From positions 310,001 to 374,000 of the forward strand of contig CAWGRX010000015.1 in the NCBI GenBank assembly GCA_963825075.1: DNA of 64,000 nt. Direction: 5' to 3'. Below the pieces are notes generated by a model. The model did no database searches. It worked only from the letters and a program-made list of their open reading frames with translations, and had not been told where the DNA came from. Shown here piece after piece: positions 55,434-63,950 of the stretch (position 1 is the first letter of the stretch; each line of letters opens with the position of its first letter). Source of the stretch: CAWAVN01 sp963825075 (GTDB taxonomy: Bacteria > Planctomycetota > Planctomycetia > Planctomycetales > Planctomycetaceae). The position numbers and the translations under genes were made by a program.

Positions 55434-56240
55434 ATGGACATGTTCGGAATCTTCAAATTCCATCTGCCCCAAGTACATGCGGCCTTGTCTCAAAAGGTCG
55501 CCTATGTGCTGTGGGGCGGTTTGGCTTTTGTCAGCTTAACTTTTCTTATGCGCGGGCTATCGGGGGCGTTTCATCAGCAAATCTCCCCGCTCGCGGCCTG
55601 CTGCGGGACGCTGCTCGCGGCGGGCTTTAGCCTGGCGGCTTTGGGCAGCTATCGGTTGTCCCGTGCCCGGTTCTCCTCGCGAAAAGAGCATGCCGGCGTC
55701 GCCGCGGTCACCGTGCTGCCGACTTTGCTGTTGGGAATTGTGATTTCTCCCGCGTCCTCCAGCATAGGGATTGCCTGGGTGACGGCTTGGGCAATCGGAT
55801 TGGCGATTTGCGTCGAACTGTTCGCCAAACAGTCCGCAAAGCGTTCCCGTTCGGCCGATGGCACCGACGCTTTGGATGAGGGGCTGGTGGTTTCGCTGCC
55901 CGTCCGCTCTGGTCCCGACGTGACCCAGTGGATGACCCGCCGAATGGTGACCGACCAAGGCGAGCGTTGGGATGCAGTTGAAGGGCAGACGGCGGTGAAA
56001 TTTGCGGCCGGCCAGCGGAACGTGACCGTGCATATTTCCATCTGCCCGCCGATGCCGGGGGTGCCGGAGATCGAATGCGAAGTGCCCGATCATCCCGAAG
56101 TGGAATGGAAAGTCGCGGCTCAGCATCCTTACGGCATCCGCCTGGAGGTCCGCCGACCGGCTCCCTCCGGCGAGTCGCTCACCATTGACCTGGGCTATCA
56201 CATGGCCTCGCTGATCCGCCGGGACCTTAAAGCCGGTTGA
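55434..56240 (+). CDS. Membrane protein, unknown
   Basis: 268 residues with AAGGG before the ATG. Four hydrophobic segments lie in the first 130 residues (AYVLWGGLAFVSLTFLMRGL, ISPLAACCGTLLAAGFSLAA, VAAVTVLPTLLLGIVISPA, IGIAWVTAWAIGLAICVELF). The cytoplasmic or exterior second half is soluble: GLVVSLPVRSGPDVTQWMTR, MVTDQGERWDAVEGQTAVKF and VHISICPPMPGVPEIECEVP. The soluble half is shared with unnamed planctomycete proteins as far as I recall, but I cannot name it. It follows metK by 37 bp on the same strand. Confidence 0.72.
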   Translation: MDMFGIFKFHLPQVHAALSQKVAYVLWGGLAFVSLTFLMRGLSGAFHQQISPLAACCGTLLAAGFSLAALGSYRLSRARFSSRKEHAGVAAVTVLPTLLLGIVISPASSSIGIAWVTAWAIGLAICVELFAKQSAKRSRSADGTDALDEGLVVSLPVRSGPDVTQWMTRRMVTDQGERWDAVEGQTAVKFAAGQRNVTVHISICPPMPGVPEIECEVPDHPEVEWKVAAQHPYGIRLEVRRPAPSGESLTIDLGYHMASLIRRDLKAG

Positions 56241-56429
56241 ACCGGTTGTGCCCGTCCGTGGGATCGCGCAATCGGGGCGGCCCGCGTAAGATGAAACTCA
56301 TGGGAAATGGGCAGGCACTGGTAAATTAACGCGGCTGTCCGCGCCGATAGGTGAATTCCAGCCTCCCAACGCAATCCTGAAACGCGCTTTTCTTCGCAGT
56401 CTCCCTGCGAACTTAGAAAGGAATTGCCC

Positions 56430-56780
56430 ATGCCCGCCCTGTTCCGTCCGGAGATCGATTTGATCGAAGAACTGTCCTACCGCCGATGGGCCAGGGAAAA
56501 CTACATGCCCGCCGAACAGCGCGACGCGGGCTGGCATCCGGTGATCCTCCACGAAATGGCCTGCCGGGACCAGGAACTGGCCGAGCAATTCCACCGGGAG
56601 GACATGATGTCCACCGCGGTCAGCCAGGTCTTCGTGCCGTTGGTTCCCACGATCACGCATTTCGTGCACCCGTCGCAAACCGATCTCCGCGAGCCGTATT
56701 TTCTCTCCGCCCCAAGCCCGTCCGGATTCCTGGTTTCCAATACGAAGACCCCCTGGGACATTTACGAAATCGGCCGATAA
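56430..56780 (+). CDS. Conserved-looking small soluble protein, unknown
   Basis: 116 residues; AAAGGA lies eight bases before the ATG. MPALFRPEIDLIEELSYRRW and ARENYMPAEQRDAGWHPVIL are followed by HEMACRDQELAEQFHREDMM and a C-terminal beta-rich part FVPLVPTITHFVHPSQTDLR. There is no signal or membrane segment. It lies between two membrane/enzyme genes, with its stop codon in the first bases of a MITE-like repeat. Function unknown. Confidence 0.65.
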   Translation: MPALFRPEIDLIEELSYRRWARENYMPAEQRDAGWHPVILHEMACRDQELAEQFHREDMMSTAVSQVFVPLVPTITHFVHPSQTDLREPYFLSAPSPSGFLVSNTKTPWDIYEIGR

Positions 56781-57000
56781 GGAACCCTCGAAAAATCGTC
56801 GTCGCATCGATCAATCGCGGGCCAGACGCCATTAGCCGCAGGGCGCTAGCCCCGGTTTTTGTATTTTCCCGCGTTCTCTCAGCCGGACGCCAAAGCGTGC
56901 CGGTTGATTGTCTATTAGCCGCAGGGGGGCACCGCCCGCAGGGTGGTCCGCCCCGGTTTTTGTATTTTGCCTGCGCTTTCGATGGGCCGCTCTAAAATTG
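56779..57000. repeat. Compound repeat block with MITE-like end and two cores
   Basis: AAGGAACCCTCGAAAAATCG then TCGTCGC (56779-56805) resembles the end of copy 3. Two cores follow: TAGCCGCAGGGCGCTAGCC (56832-56850) and TAGCCGCAGGGGGGCACC (56915-56932). A CCGGACGCCAAAGCGTGCCG half lies between them, and a second end-like CTCTAAAATTGTCGC is at about 56990-57004. Confidence 0.7.
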
Positions 57001-57242
57001 TCGCTGGATTGAAAAGCCGGGGCGATTGTCTAAGATGAAGCGGGAAATTTTTGATGCGTGAAGAAGAACCGGCGGAGGAAATGCTCATCCGCCGAACCCT
57101 TCCGGTTCCCGCCCCGACTTTCCATTGCAATTTTCGCCGGTTCTTCCGGGAACGCGGTGAGGGTTGTCCTTCCGAAAACCAACCCGCGCCCAGACGGCGA
57201 ACCTCCTATTCCAATGTGCTTTGCAATCCAGTGGAGCGAAAC

Positions 57243-58340
57243 GTGACAGACAACCTTGATGCACTCGCAGCCGCCGCCAAAGACAAACTCGACGCCCATA
57301 CCCGGGACATGGTGAAGTGGCATTTCAGCCCGGAAACCGGCTCTCCGTTCTGGCTGGAAAAAGCCAAAACCTACGATTTCAACCCGCTCGAAGACGTCTC
57401 CTGCTTCGAGGACCTCAAAAAATTCCCGTTATTCGAGGATGAATGGCTCCGCGGCGGCCCCGTCAAACGCTGGCTGCCCAAAGCCTACGAAGGCAAGCCG
57501 CTTTATGTCTTCGAAACCGGCGGCACGACGGGGATTCCCAAATCCCGGCTGGTGATCGACGACTTCCGCATCGACTACGAGATGTTCTCGGACACCTTGC
57601 CCGAGGAATCCTTCCCCAAAGGCAGCGACTGGCTGATGCTCGGCCCCTCCGGTCCCCGCCGGCTCCGGCTGGCCGTGGAACACCTGGCCCAATACCGCGG
57701 CGGGATTTCGTTCTGCGTGGATCTCGATCCCCGTTGGGTGGTCAAGCTTTTGAAGAAAGGCAAAATCGCCGAGGTCAAGGAATACAGCGATCACGTGATT
57801 GACCAGGCGATCACGATTCTCTCCGCAGGGCATAACGTGCAGTGCATGTTTACGACGCCCAAGCTGCTCGAAGCTCTCGCCATGCGGCTGATCGATGAAG
57901 GTTCCAGCATCGAAGAAGCCGGGATCAAAGGCATCTTCTGTGGCGGGACCGAGTTCACGCCGCAGTGGTATCGCTTTGCGAGGGAAGAACTGTTGGGGCC
58001 GAATGTGTATATCACCCCCACCTACGGCAACACGCTGATGGGCCTCGCCTGCGGCAAGCCGTTCGACCCGGCGGACAATTACAAGATTACCTATTATGCC
58101 CCCCAGCCGCGGGCCGTGATTGAAGTCGTCACCTTCGACGACAACACGAAAGTCGTCGATTACGGCGAAACCGGCCGGGTCAAACTCTACACGCTGACCA
58201 AGGAACTGTTCATCCCCGGCTTCTTGGAACGCGACGAAGGCGAACGCGAAAAACCCCACGAAAAATTCCCCTGGGACGGCGTCAGCGGCGTCCGCCCCTT
58301 CCACGAATTCGCCAAAACGACCACCGTCGGCGTCTATTGA
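57243..58340 (+). CDS. AMP-forming acyl-activating enzyme (LuxE/phenylacetate-CoA ligase-like)
   Basis: The start is set at GTG 57243, with GGAG seven bases upstream; this gives 365 residues, the size of LuxE-type acyl-protein synthetases, whereas upstream in-frame codons are Arg-rich and doubtful. FETGGTTGIPKSRLVIDD (about 90-107) is the ANL-superfamily phosphate loop. IFCGGTEFTPQWYRFA resembles the YGxTE motif, and TGRVKLYTLTKELFIPGFLE the hinge region. It lacks the long C-terminal lobe of typical ligases. An aldehyde-dehydrogenase gene follows on the same strand after a repeat-flanked two-gene insert, suggesting an acid-to-aldehyde pathway in which this enzyme activates the acid. The substrate is not visible. 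Confidence 0.8.
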   Translation: MTDNLDALAAAAKDKLDAHTRDMVKWHFSPETGSPFWLEKAKTYDFNPLEDVSCFEDLKKFPLFEDEWLRGGPVKRWLPKAYEGKPLYVFETGGTTGIPKSRLVIDDFRIDYEMFSDTLPEESFPKGSDWLMLGPSGPRRLRLAVEHLAQYRGGISFCVDLDPRWVVKLLKKGKIAEVKEYSDHVIDQAITILSAGHNVQCMFTTPKLLEALAMRLIDEGSSIEEAGIKGIFCGGTEFTPQWYRFAREELLGPNVYITPTYGNTLMGLACGKPFDPADNYKITYYAPQPRAVIEVVTFDDNTKVVDYGETGRVKLYTLTKELFIPGFLERDEGEREKPHEKFPWDGVSGVRPFHEFAKTTTVGVY

Positions 58341-58356
58341 TTCGCTATTCGTTTTT

Positions 58357-58399
58357 AACGCAAAGGCGCAAAGAGAAGACGCAAAGAGTCGCAAAGAAA
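58357..58399. repeat. CGCAAAGGCGCAAAGAGAAGACGC repeat, first copy
   Basis: AACGCAAAGGCGCAAAGAGA then AGACGCAAAGAGTCGCAAAG. The inverse copy is at 58771-58807 and a third at 59214-59264. Confidence 0.85.
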
Positions 58400-58435
58400 T
58401 ACAGGCAATACTGCCGTCAAAATGCGGGAGGAATT

Positions 58436-58738
58436 ATGCGAGATTTTTCCGATGGGGTGCGGCTAAACGAGAATGGGGAGGAATATCAATCCGCACTCCA
58501 GGAATACAGTGATGGCTTGGTTGTCAGCTTGAACCGCAGTCGGCAAGGAAAGATGACTCTTCACCGGACAACTTGCACCACCCTATCCTACGACCTCCAG
58601 GCCAAGGGGAGCCAGTCGGATCGGTCAGGAAAGGTCTTGTTTCGAGATCGAAATGAACTTAATGATTGGGTAGGAAAACAAGCCAATCTTGAAATCGGCG
58701 ATCTAAATCATTGCTCCCGTTGCATGCAAGTGGAATAG
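58436..58738 (+). CDS. Small putative zinc-binding protein in a repeat-flanked cassette
   Basis: 100 residues; GGGAGGAATT stands just before the ATG, a strong ribosome binding site. The sequence has LHRTTCTTL (His43, Cys47) and, at the end, NHCSRCMQVE (Cys93, Cys96), so a Cys/His metal site of H-C-CxxC type is likely. A basic and polar centre (RSRQGKMTL, KGSQSDRSGKV) would suit nucleic-acid or protein contact. It sits inside the unit bounded by inverted CGCAAAG repeats, together with the GxxExxY gene. I do not recognise the family. Confidence 0.6.
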   Translation: MRDFSDGVRLNENGEEYQSALQEYSDGLVVSLNRSRQGKMTLHRTTCTTLSYDLQAKGSQSDRSGKVLFRDRNELNDWVGKQANLEIGDLNHCSRCMQVE

Positions 58739-58770
58739 TTGGAATTGGATAAAAATGAATCCCCTTTGCA

Positions 58771-58807
58771 GGACTTTGCGTCTTCTCTTTGCGCCTTTGC
58801 GTCAAAA
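58771..58807. repeat. TTTGCGTCTTCTCTTTGCGCCTTTGCGTC repeat, second copy (inverted)
   Basis: GGACTTTGCGTCTTCTCTTT then GCGCCTTTGCGTCAAAA is the reverse complement of the copy at 58357-58399. The two bound the small zinc-type gene. Confidence 0.85.
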
Positions 58808-58833
58808 ACCATTTTTCCGGGGGATTACGAGCC

Positions 58834-59214
58834 ATGACCGAAAACGAACTCAGCCACGAGATCATCGGAGCGGCGATCGAAGTTCATAAGGAATTGGGCG
58901 GGCCGGGGTTGTTGGAAAGTATTTATGAAGAAGCCTTGTGTGCGGAATTGACGTTGCGAGACATTCCGCACGAACGTCAAATCAAAGTGCCGGTGTTTTA
59001 CAAGGGCCAAAAACTCGGAAAGCGTTATCGCATTGACCTGTTGGTGGGTCAACTCGTTATCGTCGAATGCAAATCTGTCGAAGACTTCAATCGAATTCAT
59101 TTGGCTCAATGCCTGACGCAACTCCGTGTCGTCCATAAAAAACTGGGCCTCGTCATCAACTTTGGAGAGAAATACGTCCGCGACGGAATTCACCGCGTCG
59201 CCAACGGACTTTAA
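58834..59214 (+). CDS. GxxExxY protein (PD-(D/E)XK nuclease-like)
   Basis: 126 residues from ATG 58834. GPGLLESIYEEALCAELTLR is the GxxExxYxxAL hallmark. KRYRIDLLVGQLVIVECKSV carries the PD-(D/E)XK-type RxDxxV...xxExK motif, and the tail HKKLGLVINFGEKYVRDGIH is usual. The family is common in environmental genomes, often beside CGCAAAG-type repeats, and its role is unproven. Upstream residues (MRLCVKNHF...) are encoded by the repeat and are not needed. Confidence 0.9.
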   Translation: MTENELSHEIIGAAIEVHKELGGPGLLESIYEEALCAELTLRDIPHERQIKVPVFYKGQKLGKRYRIDLLVGQLVIVECKSVEDFNRIHLAQCLTQLRVVHKKLGLVINFGEKYVRDGIHRVANGL

Positions 59215-59264
59215 ACTTCTCTTTGCGGCCCTTTGCGTCTTCTCTTTGCGCCTTTGCGTCAAAA
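59214..59264. repeat. TTTGCGTCTTCTCTTTGCGCC repeat, third copy
   Basis: AACTTCTCTTTGCGGCCCTT then TGCGTCTTCTCTTTGCGCCT and TTGCGTCAAAA. It is a direct repeat of the second copy and immediately follows the GxxExxY stop, 29 bp before the aldehyde-dehydrogenase start. Confidence 0.85.
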
Positions 59265-59293
59265 TCTTTCACGTTTGAAAGGAAACCCTCACC

Positions 59294-60730
59294 ATGTTAG
59301 AAATCCCCGCCATTCGTTGGGGCAAGCCCTATGAGAGTATGGAGAAAAAGGACGTCGTCCATTTTGAATCAGGCGAGACCCTGGCGACGGTGCATCAGGC
59401 CAACGGCGGCATCGTGAAGATGGATATGCGCAAAGGCCAAAAGGCCCGCGATATCCTCCGCGAGTTTAAGATTACCGACCTCATCGAAATGTGCAAAAAG
59501 GCCGCGGAGCTTTATCAGCACGGCACGCTGCCTCTGGGCGACGGCACGCAAAGCCCGGACGAGTTCTGCAACATGCAATCGGCGACCACGGGGCTTCCCG
59601 AGCACATGTGCCGGTTCAACATGTCCAAAAACGCTTTCGTCCTCAGCCACATGGGCGAGATTCTCGATGCCCTCACCCGCGGGCTGCCTTTGGACATTTT
59701 GAGCAACGGCTACGGTATGGAAGACCGCGGGGTGATGGTCAGCTATCAAGCCAACGCTCCGGTCTGCGGCTGGGTCCTGCCCTCCAACTCGCCCGGCGTG
59801 CATACCCTGTGGATGCCCGTGATCCCGCTGCAAATCGGTCTGGTCTTAAAACCGGGGCCGCAGGAACCCTGGACGCCTTACCGCATGTACGAAGCCTTCG
59901 CCCAAGCCGGCGTCCCTCGCGAAGTCATGTCGATCTATCCCGGCGAAGCCGAGGTCGGGGCGGCCGTGCTCGAAAGCTGCGATCGGGCGATGATCTTCGG
60001 CGGCACCGCGACGGTGGAACGCTATCACGGCAATCCCAAAGTCCAGGCCCACGGACCCGGCTTTTCCAAGATCGTCCTCGGCGAAGACAAGGTCGATGAC
60101 TGGGAAAAATACCTCGACCTGATGGCCGACAGCATCTACGTCAACAGCGGCCGAAGCTGCATCAGTTGCTCCGGCATCTGGGTGCCCCGGCACGGTGCGG
60201 AAATCGCGGACGCCTTGGCGAAACGTTTGGGTCCCATCCAGCCCAAGCCGATGACCGACCCCGAATCGGGCCTCGCCGCGTTCACGCTGCCGGGCGCCGC
60301 GGAAGCCATGAACAACATGATCGAAGACGGCGTGAAATCCGCGGCCGTCACCGAAGTCACCGCAAAGTACCGAGACGGCGACCGCCTGGTGCAGAACGAA
60401 CGCTGCGATTACCTCCGCCCCACGATTCTGCACGTCACCGATCCTTCCGACCCAATGGCGAACACCGAGTTCATGTTCCCCTTCGCGTCGATCGTCGATT
60501 GCCCGCAGGACCAGTTCCTCAAGAAATGCGGCTACACCTTGGTCGGTAGCGCGATCACCGAAGACCCGGCGTTCTCCCGGCAACTTTTGGATGCCACCAA
60601 CATCGACCGCCTTAACATCGGCGAGGTGAAGACGATCCAACTCAACTGGCTGCAACCGCACGAAGGCAACATCATCGACTTTCTGTTTAGAAGCCGAGCC
60701 TTCCAAAACAGCCCCCCGCCGGCCCATTGA
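59294..60730 (+). CDS. Aldehyde dehydrogenase / acyl reductase family protein
   Basis: 478 residues. APVCGWVLPSNSPGVHTLWM has Asn165 (PSNSPG); LVLKPGPQEPWTPY holds Lys186. FGGTATVERYHGN is a GSTxxG-like nucleotide loop, and YVNSGRSCISCSGIWVPRHG supplies Cys289, the probable nucleophile (Cys292 is a second choice). It lacks the usual ELGGK glutamate stretch of NAD-linked dehydrogenases, where HGPGFSKIVLGED stands instead, as in acyl-CoA or acyl-enzyme reductases that keep the thioester. With the acyl-activating gene upstream, the pair looks like a carboxylate-to-aldehyde module similar in idea to LuxE plus LuxC. Direction and substrate are inferred. Confidence 0.82.
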   Translation: MLEIPAIRWGKPYESMEKKDVVHFESGETLATVHQANGGIVKMDMRKGQKARDILREFKITDLIEMCKKAAELYQHGTLPLGDGTQSPDEFCNMQSATTGLPEHMCRFNMSKNAFVLSHMGEILDALTRGLPLDILSNGYGMEDRGVMVSYQANAPVCGWVLPSNSPGVHTLWMPVIPLQIGLVLKPGPQEPWTPYRMYEAFAQAGVPREVMSIYPGEAEVGAAVLESCDRAMIFGGTATVERYHGNPKVQAHGPGFSKIVLGEDKVDDWEKYLDLMADSIYVNSGRSCISCSGIWVPRHGAEIADALAKRLGPIQPKPMTDPESGLAAFTLPGAAEAMNNMIEDGVKSAAVTEVTAKYRDGDRLVQNERCDYLRPTILHVTDPSDPMANTEFMFPFASIVDCPQDQFLKKCGYTLVGSAITEDPAFSRQLLDATNIDRLNIGEVKTIQLNWLQPHEGNIIDFLFRSRAFQNSPPPAH

Positions 60731-60762
60731 TCGCGTGATCTGACACGATAACTCAGTTCTTC

Positions 60763-61001
60763 ATTAGCCGCAGGGCGCTAGCCCCGGTTGTGCGATGTTC
60801 TTCGGATTTCGATGAACCTTCATTAGCCGCCGGGGGGCACCGCCCGCAGGGTGGTCCGCCCCGGTTCATCGAAATAACCGGACGCTAGCGCGTGCCGGCT
60901 GATTGGAGACGTTCTCGGATCGATTAGCCGCAGGCGGCTAGCCCCGGTTGTGCGATGTTCCCTTGATTTCGATCAACCGGACGCCAGCGCGTGCCGGCTG
61001 A
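60763..61001. repeat. Array of five palindromic core units
   Basis: TAGCCGCAGGGCGCTAGCCC (60764), TAGCCGCCGGGGGGCACC (60823), inverted CCGGACGCTAGCGCGTGCC (60879), TAGCCGCAGGCGGCTAGCC (60925) and inverted CCGGACGCCAGCGCGTGCC (60978). Stretches after the two short cores (GTTGTGCGATGTTC) are direct repeats, so a unit of about 160 bp has been duplicated. Confidence 0.85.
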
Positions 61002-61027
61002 TCGGCGATCTATTTTTCGACTCTTTT

Positions 61028-62639
61028 CTACCGGTGGCGGTTCCAGGCGAGCATCAGCGGAGTGGCGGGAATGGGCAATAGCGCCGCGAGGGAATACAGG
61101 CCCACGAGAGTTTTCAACTCCGGCGACGCGGGCCAGAGCACATCGAAAAATGTGACGAGACAAATCGTCAACACCACCAAAAGATACAGCGTTTTCCGGG
61201 AGATCAACTCCCCGCGCCAAGCGGCGATGGTCCAGTCGATGGTGATGATCGGGATCACGACCGCCGGCAGCCAAATGCCGGCCGCGGTCAGGAACTTGGC
61301 CCATTCCGATGGAAGCACAAACTGCACAATGAGCAAGTACAGCACCGGCACGCCGGCGATCAAACCGATCCCCCAGATCATCACTTTTTCCCGTCCCGAC
61401 CAGCCCAGCACGGCCATCCAACTCAATCCCGTCCAAGCGGCCAAAAACGAACCGACCAGCGTCAACGCAATGTCCGCCCAGCCGTGTTCGGAAGCGTGAA
61501 GTTCCGCCAGCAATTCATCCGGTGGGACTTTCCAAAAGAACCCCGTGCAGTACATCGCAATCCCCACAACGAGAATGCCCCAGGTCAACAGCGTGCATTT
61601 GAAGGCGTTCCAGAGCAGGTTGTAGGACAATTGCCTGGTCGTCACCGGACGCGTGGAAAGAAAAGGCATCAAGATGAACTGCACGCGATGGCGAAGATCA
61701 AGCCCCAACGCCACCCCCACCATTACGCAGAGAATGGTGGGAACGAAGAAACTCGCACCAGCGAAAACTTCCAGCACCTCTGCACGATGAAGTTTCTCAG
61801 TCGCGAAGTAATACAGAATGCCAATACAGAGCAGAATCGTTCCCGATGCTCCCAGCGAGTAGGCCAGTCCCCGCTGCCAGAAGAACCAGTTGAGCGATTG
61901 GGGAACTGTCGCCAATCTCGGTACGCGGCGGCTGACGTAACTGTCAGCGATGTCTTCCGGTTCGTTCGCTCCGGAAAATCCCCCGGATTCATGCCGGGCC
62001 AGCGACAAGCCGTGCAGTCCCCAAACGACGGCAACGACGCAAGCCGCCAACATCGTCCCCAACTCTTCCCAGGTCGGAGAAAACCAGGGCTGCATCGGTT
62101 TGTCGAAGCCTTCCGGATGAAACCGCTTCGCAAACCAGATCACGGCACCCGGAATCACCACGAATGCCGCGATCAACTTGAAATATGTCGGCTTCAAGAG
62201 ATTCCAATTGATGCACTGCGCGAGCAGCGTGACGGTGACGAAAAACAGCGACGGTGCGAGGAGCGGCCAGTTCGCGTCCAGCAGGAAGCGATAGGCGAGG
62301 AGAATCAACAGGTTGGTTCCGGCGATGGTGACGACTCCCGTTGCCATCAGCCACGCCGCCATTGCCCGCGTCGAGATCGGCCGAGCATACAGGTGCGGAT
62401 AGATCTGCCATTGCACGACCAGTGTGAGCAGAGGGAACAGCAACACCAGGGCGAGCAATTGGTACGTCGGGTTAAAAGTATAGGGGCCAAATACGCCCGT
62501 AGTCAGGTTCTGGCCGTGCAGCCACGAGAGGCCCAAAATCGCGAGCGGTCCGCCGATGAACACGATCAGGGTCGACATACCAGTAAAACCGGATTCGGCG
62601 GACATACTCGAGGGTCAACACCCGGTAGAGACTGGTCAT
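61028..62639 (-). CDS. ABC transporter membrane component (one frame break near the N-terminus)
   Basis: About 536 residues. The ATG at 62639 overlaps the stop of the ATPase gene (ATGA) and starts MTSLYRVLTLEYVRRIRFYW. At about 62577 one extra base breaks the frame; removing a T gives RFYWMSTLIVFIGGPLAILG. There are about twelve hydrophobic segments with no soluble domain (LLALVLLFPLLTLVVQW, AAWLMATGVVTIAGTNLLIL, ILCVMVGVALGLDLRHRVQF, YLLVVLTICLVTFFDVLWP). It is ABC-2-like in arrangement. The substrate is unknown; such GntR-ATPase-permease sets often serve envelope or antibiotic stress. Confidence 0.8.
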
Positions 62640-63535
62640 TGCAGAATCTCCCTGGTTCGGGACCTGACGACGAAAATCTCATCGAGCGTGGGGCTGCTGT
62701 CCTCAACGATCGTCGCCTGTTCCGACGACAAGCCGCGGAGGAATTCGTCCTTTTGGCCGTTACAGTAAATCGTCCATTCCTGGCCTTCGCCCGTGCCGTA
62801 AAGCATGCCGGGAATCGCGGGCATCTGCTCTTGGGCCTGTTCGAAGCGGACGGTGAGTCGCGAATGGGATTCCAGAATCGTTTCCAGCCGGCCGCAGAGC
62901 ACCAAGCGGCCCTGGTGCAGCATGGCGACGTGGTCGGAGACCCGCTGGACTTCATCGAGCAGATGCGAGGAAAACAAAATCGTCCGCCCCTCTTCCGAGA
63001 CCGTGCGGATAATCGCGGTGATGATTTCCCGCCGCACGATCGGATCGAGGCCGGACGAAGGCTCGTCCAGCACCAACAGAGGCGGCCGATGCGCGAGGGC
63101 TTGTAAGAGCAGGATTCTCGCCCGCTGCCCCCGCGACAGCGATTTGACTTTCTGATCGGCCGCCAGCTCAAACATGTCCCGCAACTCTTCTGCGAACTTG
63201 TCGTCCCAATCGGGATAAAACGGCTTCACGAAGGCCAAGAGCTGGCCGACGGTCATCCAATTCGGCATTTCGCGGTCTTCCGAGAGATACCCGATCCGCC
63301 CCAACACGCCGACCGGATCGCGGACCGGGTCTTTGCCGAACACCCGCACGTCCCCCACCTGCGGCTGATACAGCCCGAGGATGTGCTTGATGAGCGTCGT
63401 CTTCCCGGCCCCGTTTTCCCCGACCAGGCCGAACACGCTGCCGGCGGGGATCTGGAGGCTCACATTCGTCAGCGCGTCTTTCTTGCGAAAAGTCCGGCAG
63501 AGGTTTTTCACGTCCACGACGATGTCATCATTCAT
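62636..63535 (-). CDS. ABC transporter ATP-binding protein (YtrB/CcmA-like)
   Basis: 299 residues. GLVGENGAGKTTLIKHILGL is Walker A (about residues 36-55), VKSLSRGQRARILLLQALAH the signature with LSRGQ, and PPLLVLDEPSSGLDPIVRRE Walker B. The SSHLLDEVQRVSDHVAML switch follows, and the last 70 residues are an accessory tail. It starts within the stop of the GntR gene (ATGA), and its own stop overlaps the permease start, so the three genes are tightly coupled. It is a one-cassette exporter-type ATPase. Confidence 0.92.
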   Translation of the reverse strand: MNDDIVVDVKNLCRTFRKKDALTNVSLQIPAGSVFGLVGENGAGKTTLIKHILGLYQPQVGDVRVFGKDPVRDPVGVLGRIGYLSEDREMPNWMTVGQLLAFVKPFYPDWDDKFAEELRDMFELAADQKVKSLSRGQRARILLLQALAHRPPLLVLDEPSSGLDPIVRREIITAIIRTVSEEGRTILFSSHLLDEVQRVSDHVAMLHQGRLVLCGRLETILESHSRLTVRFEQAQEQMPAIPGMLYGTGEGQEWTIYCNGQKDEFLRGLSSEQATIVEDSSPTLDEIFVVRSRTREILQ

Positions 63536-63939
63536 GATTGCTCCCCCTGGGGCCGGTTATCTTGAGGGTACTTGAGATGCCGTTGTTTGATCATGTTGAC
63601 GAGCACGTCCAGGCCGACGTCCAATTGGTGCGATTCGGTGAGGAGCGCATCGATGCGTTCATTGAGGATGCGGTTTTTTTCCTTCCGCGAGAGCGGGGAA
63701 CTGCCGTTGGCGACGAACACGCCCGAACCCCGGCGGGTTTGCACGACCCCTGCGGATTCGAGTTCCCGATAAGCCCGGGCCACCGTGTTGGGATTGATCA
63801 TCAACTGCTCGGCGAGCCGGCGGACCGAGGGCAGTTTTTCCTCGGCCTCCAACCGCCCCGACGCGACCAGGAACTTTACCTGGTTCACGACCTGCTGGTA
63901 ATACGGCGTGCCGTCGGCTTCATTGACATGAATCTGCAT
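63532..63939 (-). CDS. GntR-family transcriptional regulator (YtrA subfamily)
   Basis: 135 residues from the ATG at 63939, chosen because GGAGG stands six bases before it. MQIHVNEADGTPYYQQVVNQ then KLPSVRRLAEQLMINPNTVA and RAYRELESAGVVQTRRGSGV is a winged helix-turn-helix of GntR type. The C-terminal part is short (about 50 residues) and helical, which fits the YtrA subfamily that controls ABC transporters. It is the first gene of the operon and probably represses it; the palindrome at 63951-63978 would be its site. Confidence 0.92.
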   Translation of the reverse strand: MQIHVNEADGTPYYQQVVNQVKFLVASGRLEAEEKLPSVRRLAEQLMINPNTVARAYRELESAGVVQTRRGSGVFVANGSSPLSRKEKNRILNERIDALLTESHQLDVGLDVLVNMIKQRHLKYPQDNRPQGEQS

Positions 63940-63950
63940 CTCGCGCCTCC

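Noticed and set aside
57051..57242. N-terminal extension of the acyl-activating enzyme from a start at 57051 or 57054
   Set aside because: The extra 64 residues are Arg-rich with no family match, whereas GTG 57243 has a good ribosome binding site and gives the normal length.
61484..63106. 540-codon frame antisense to the ABC permease and ATPase genes
   Set aside because: It crosses two real genes, is rich in Arg/Gln/His and has no family features. It is a shadow of codon bias.
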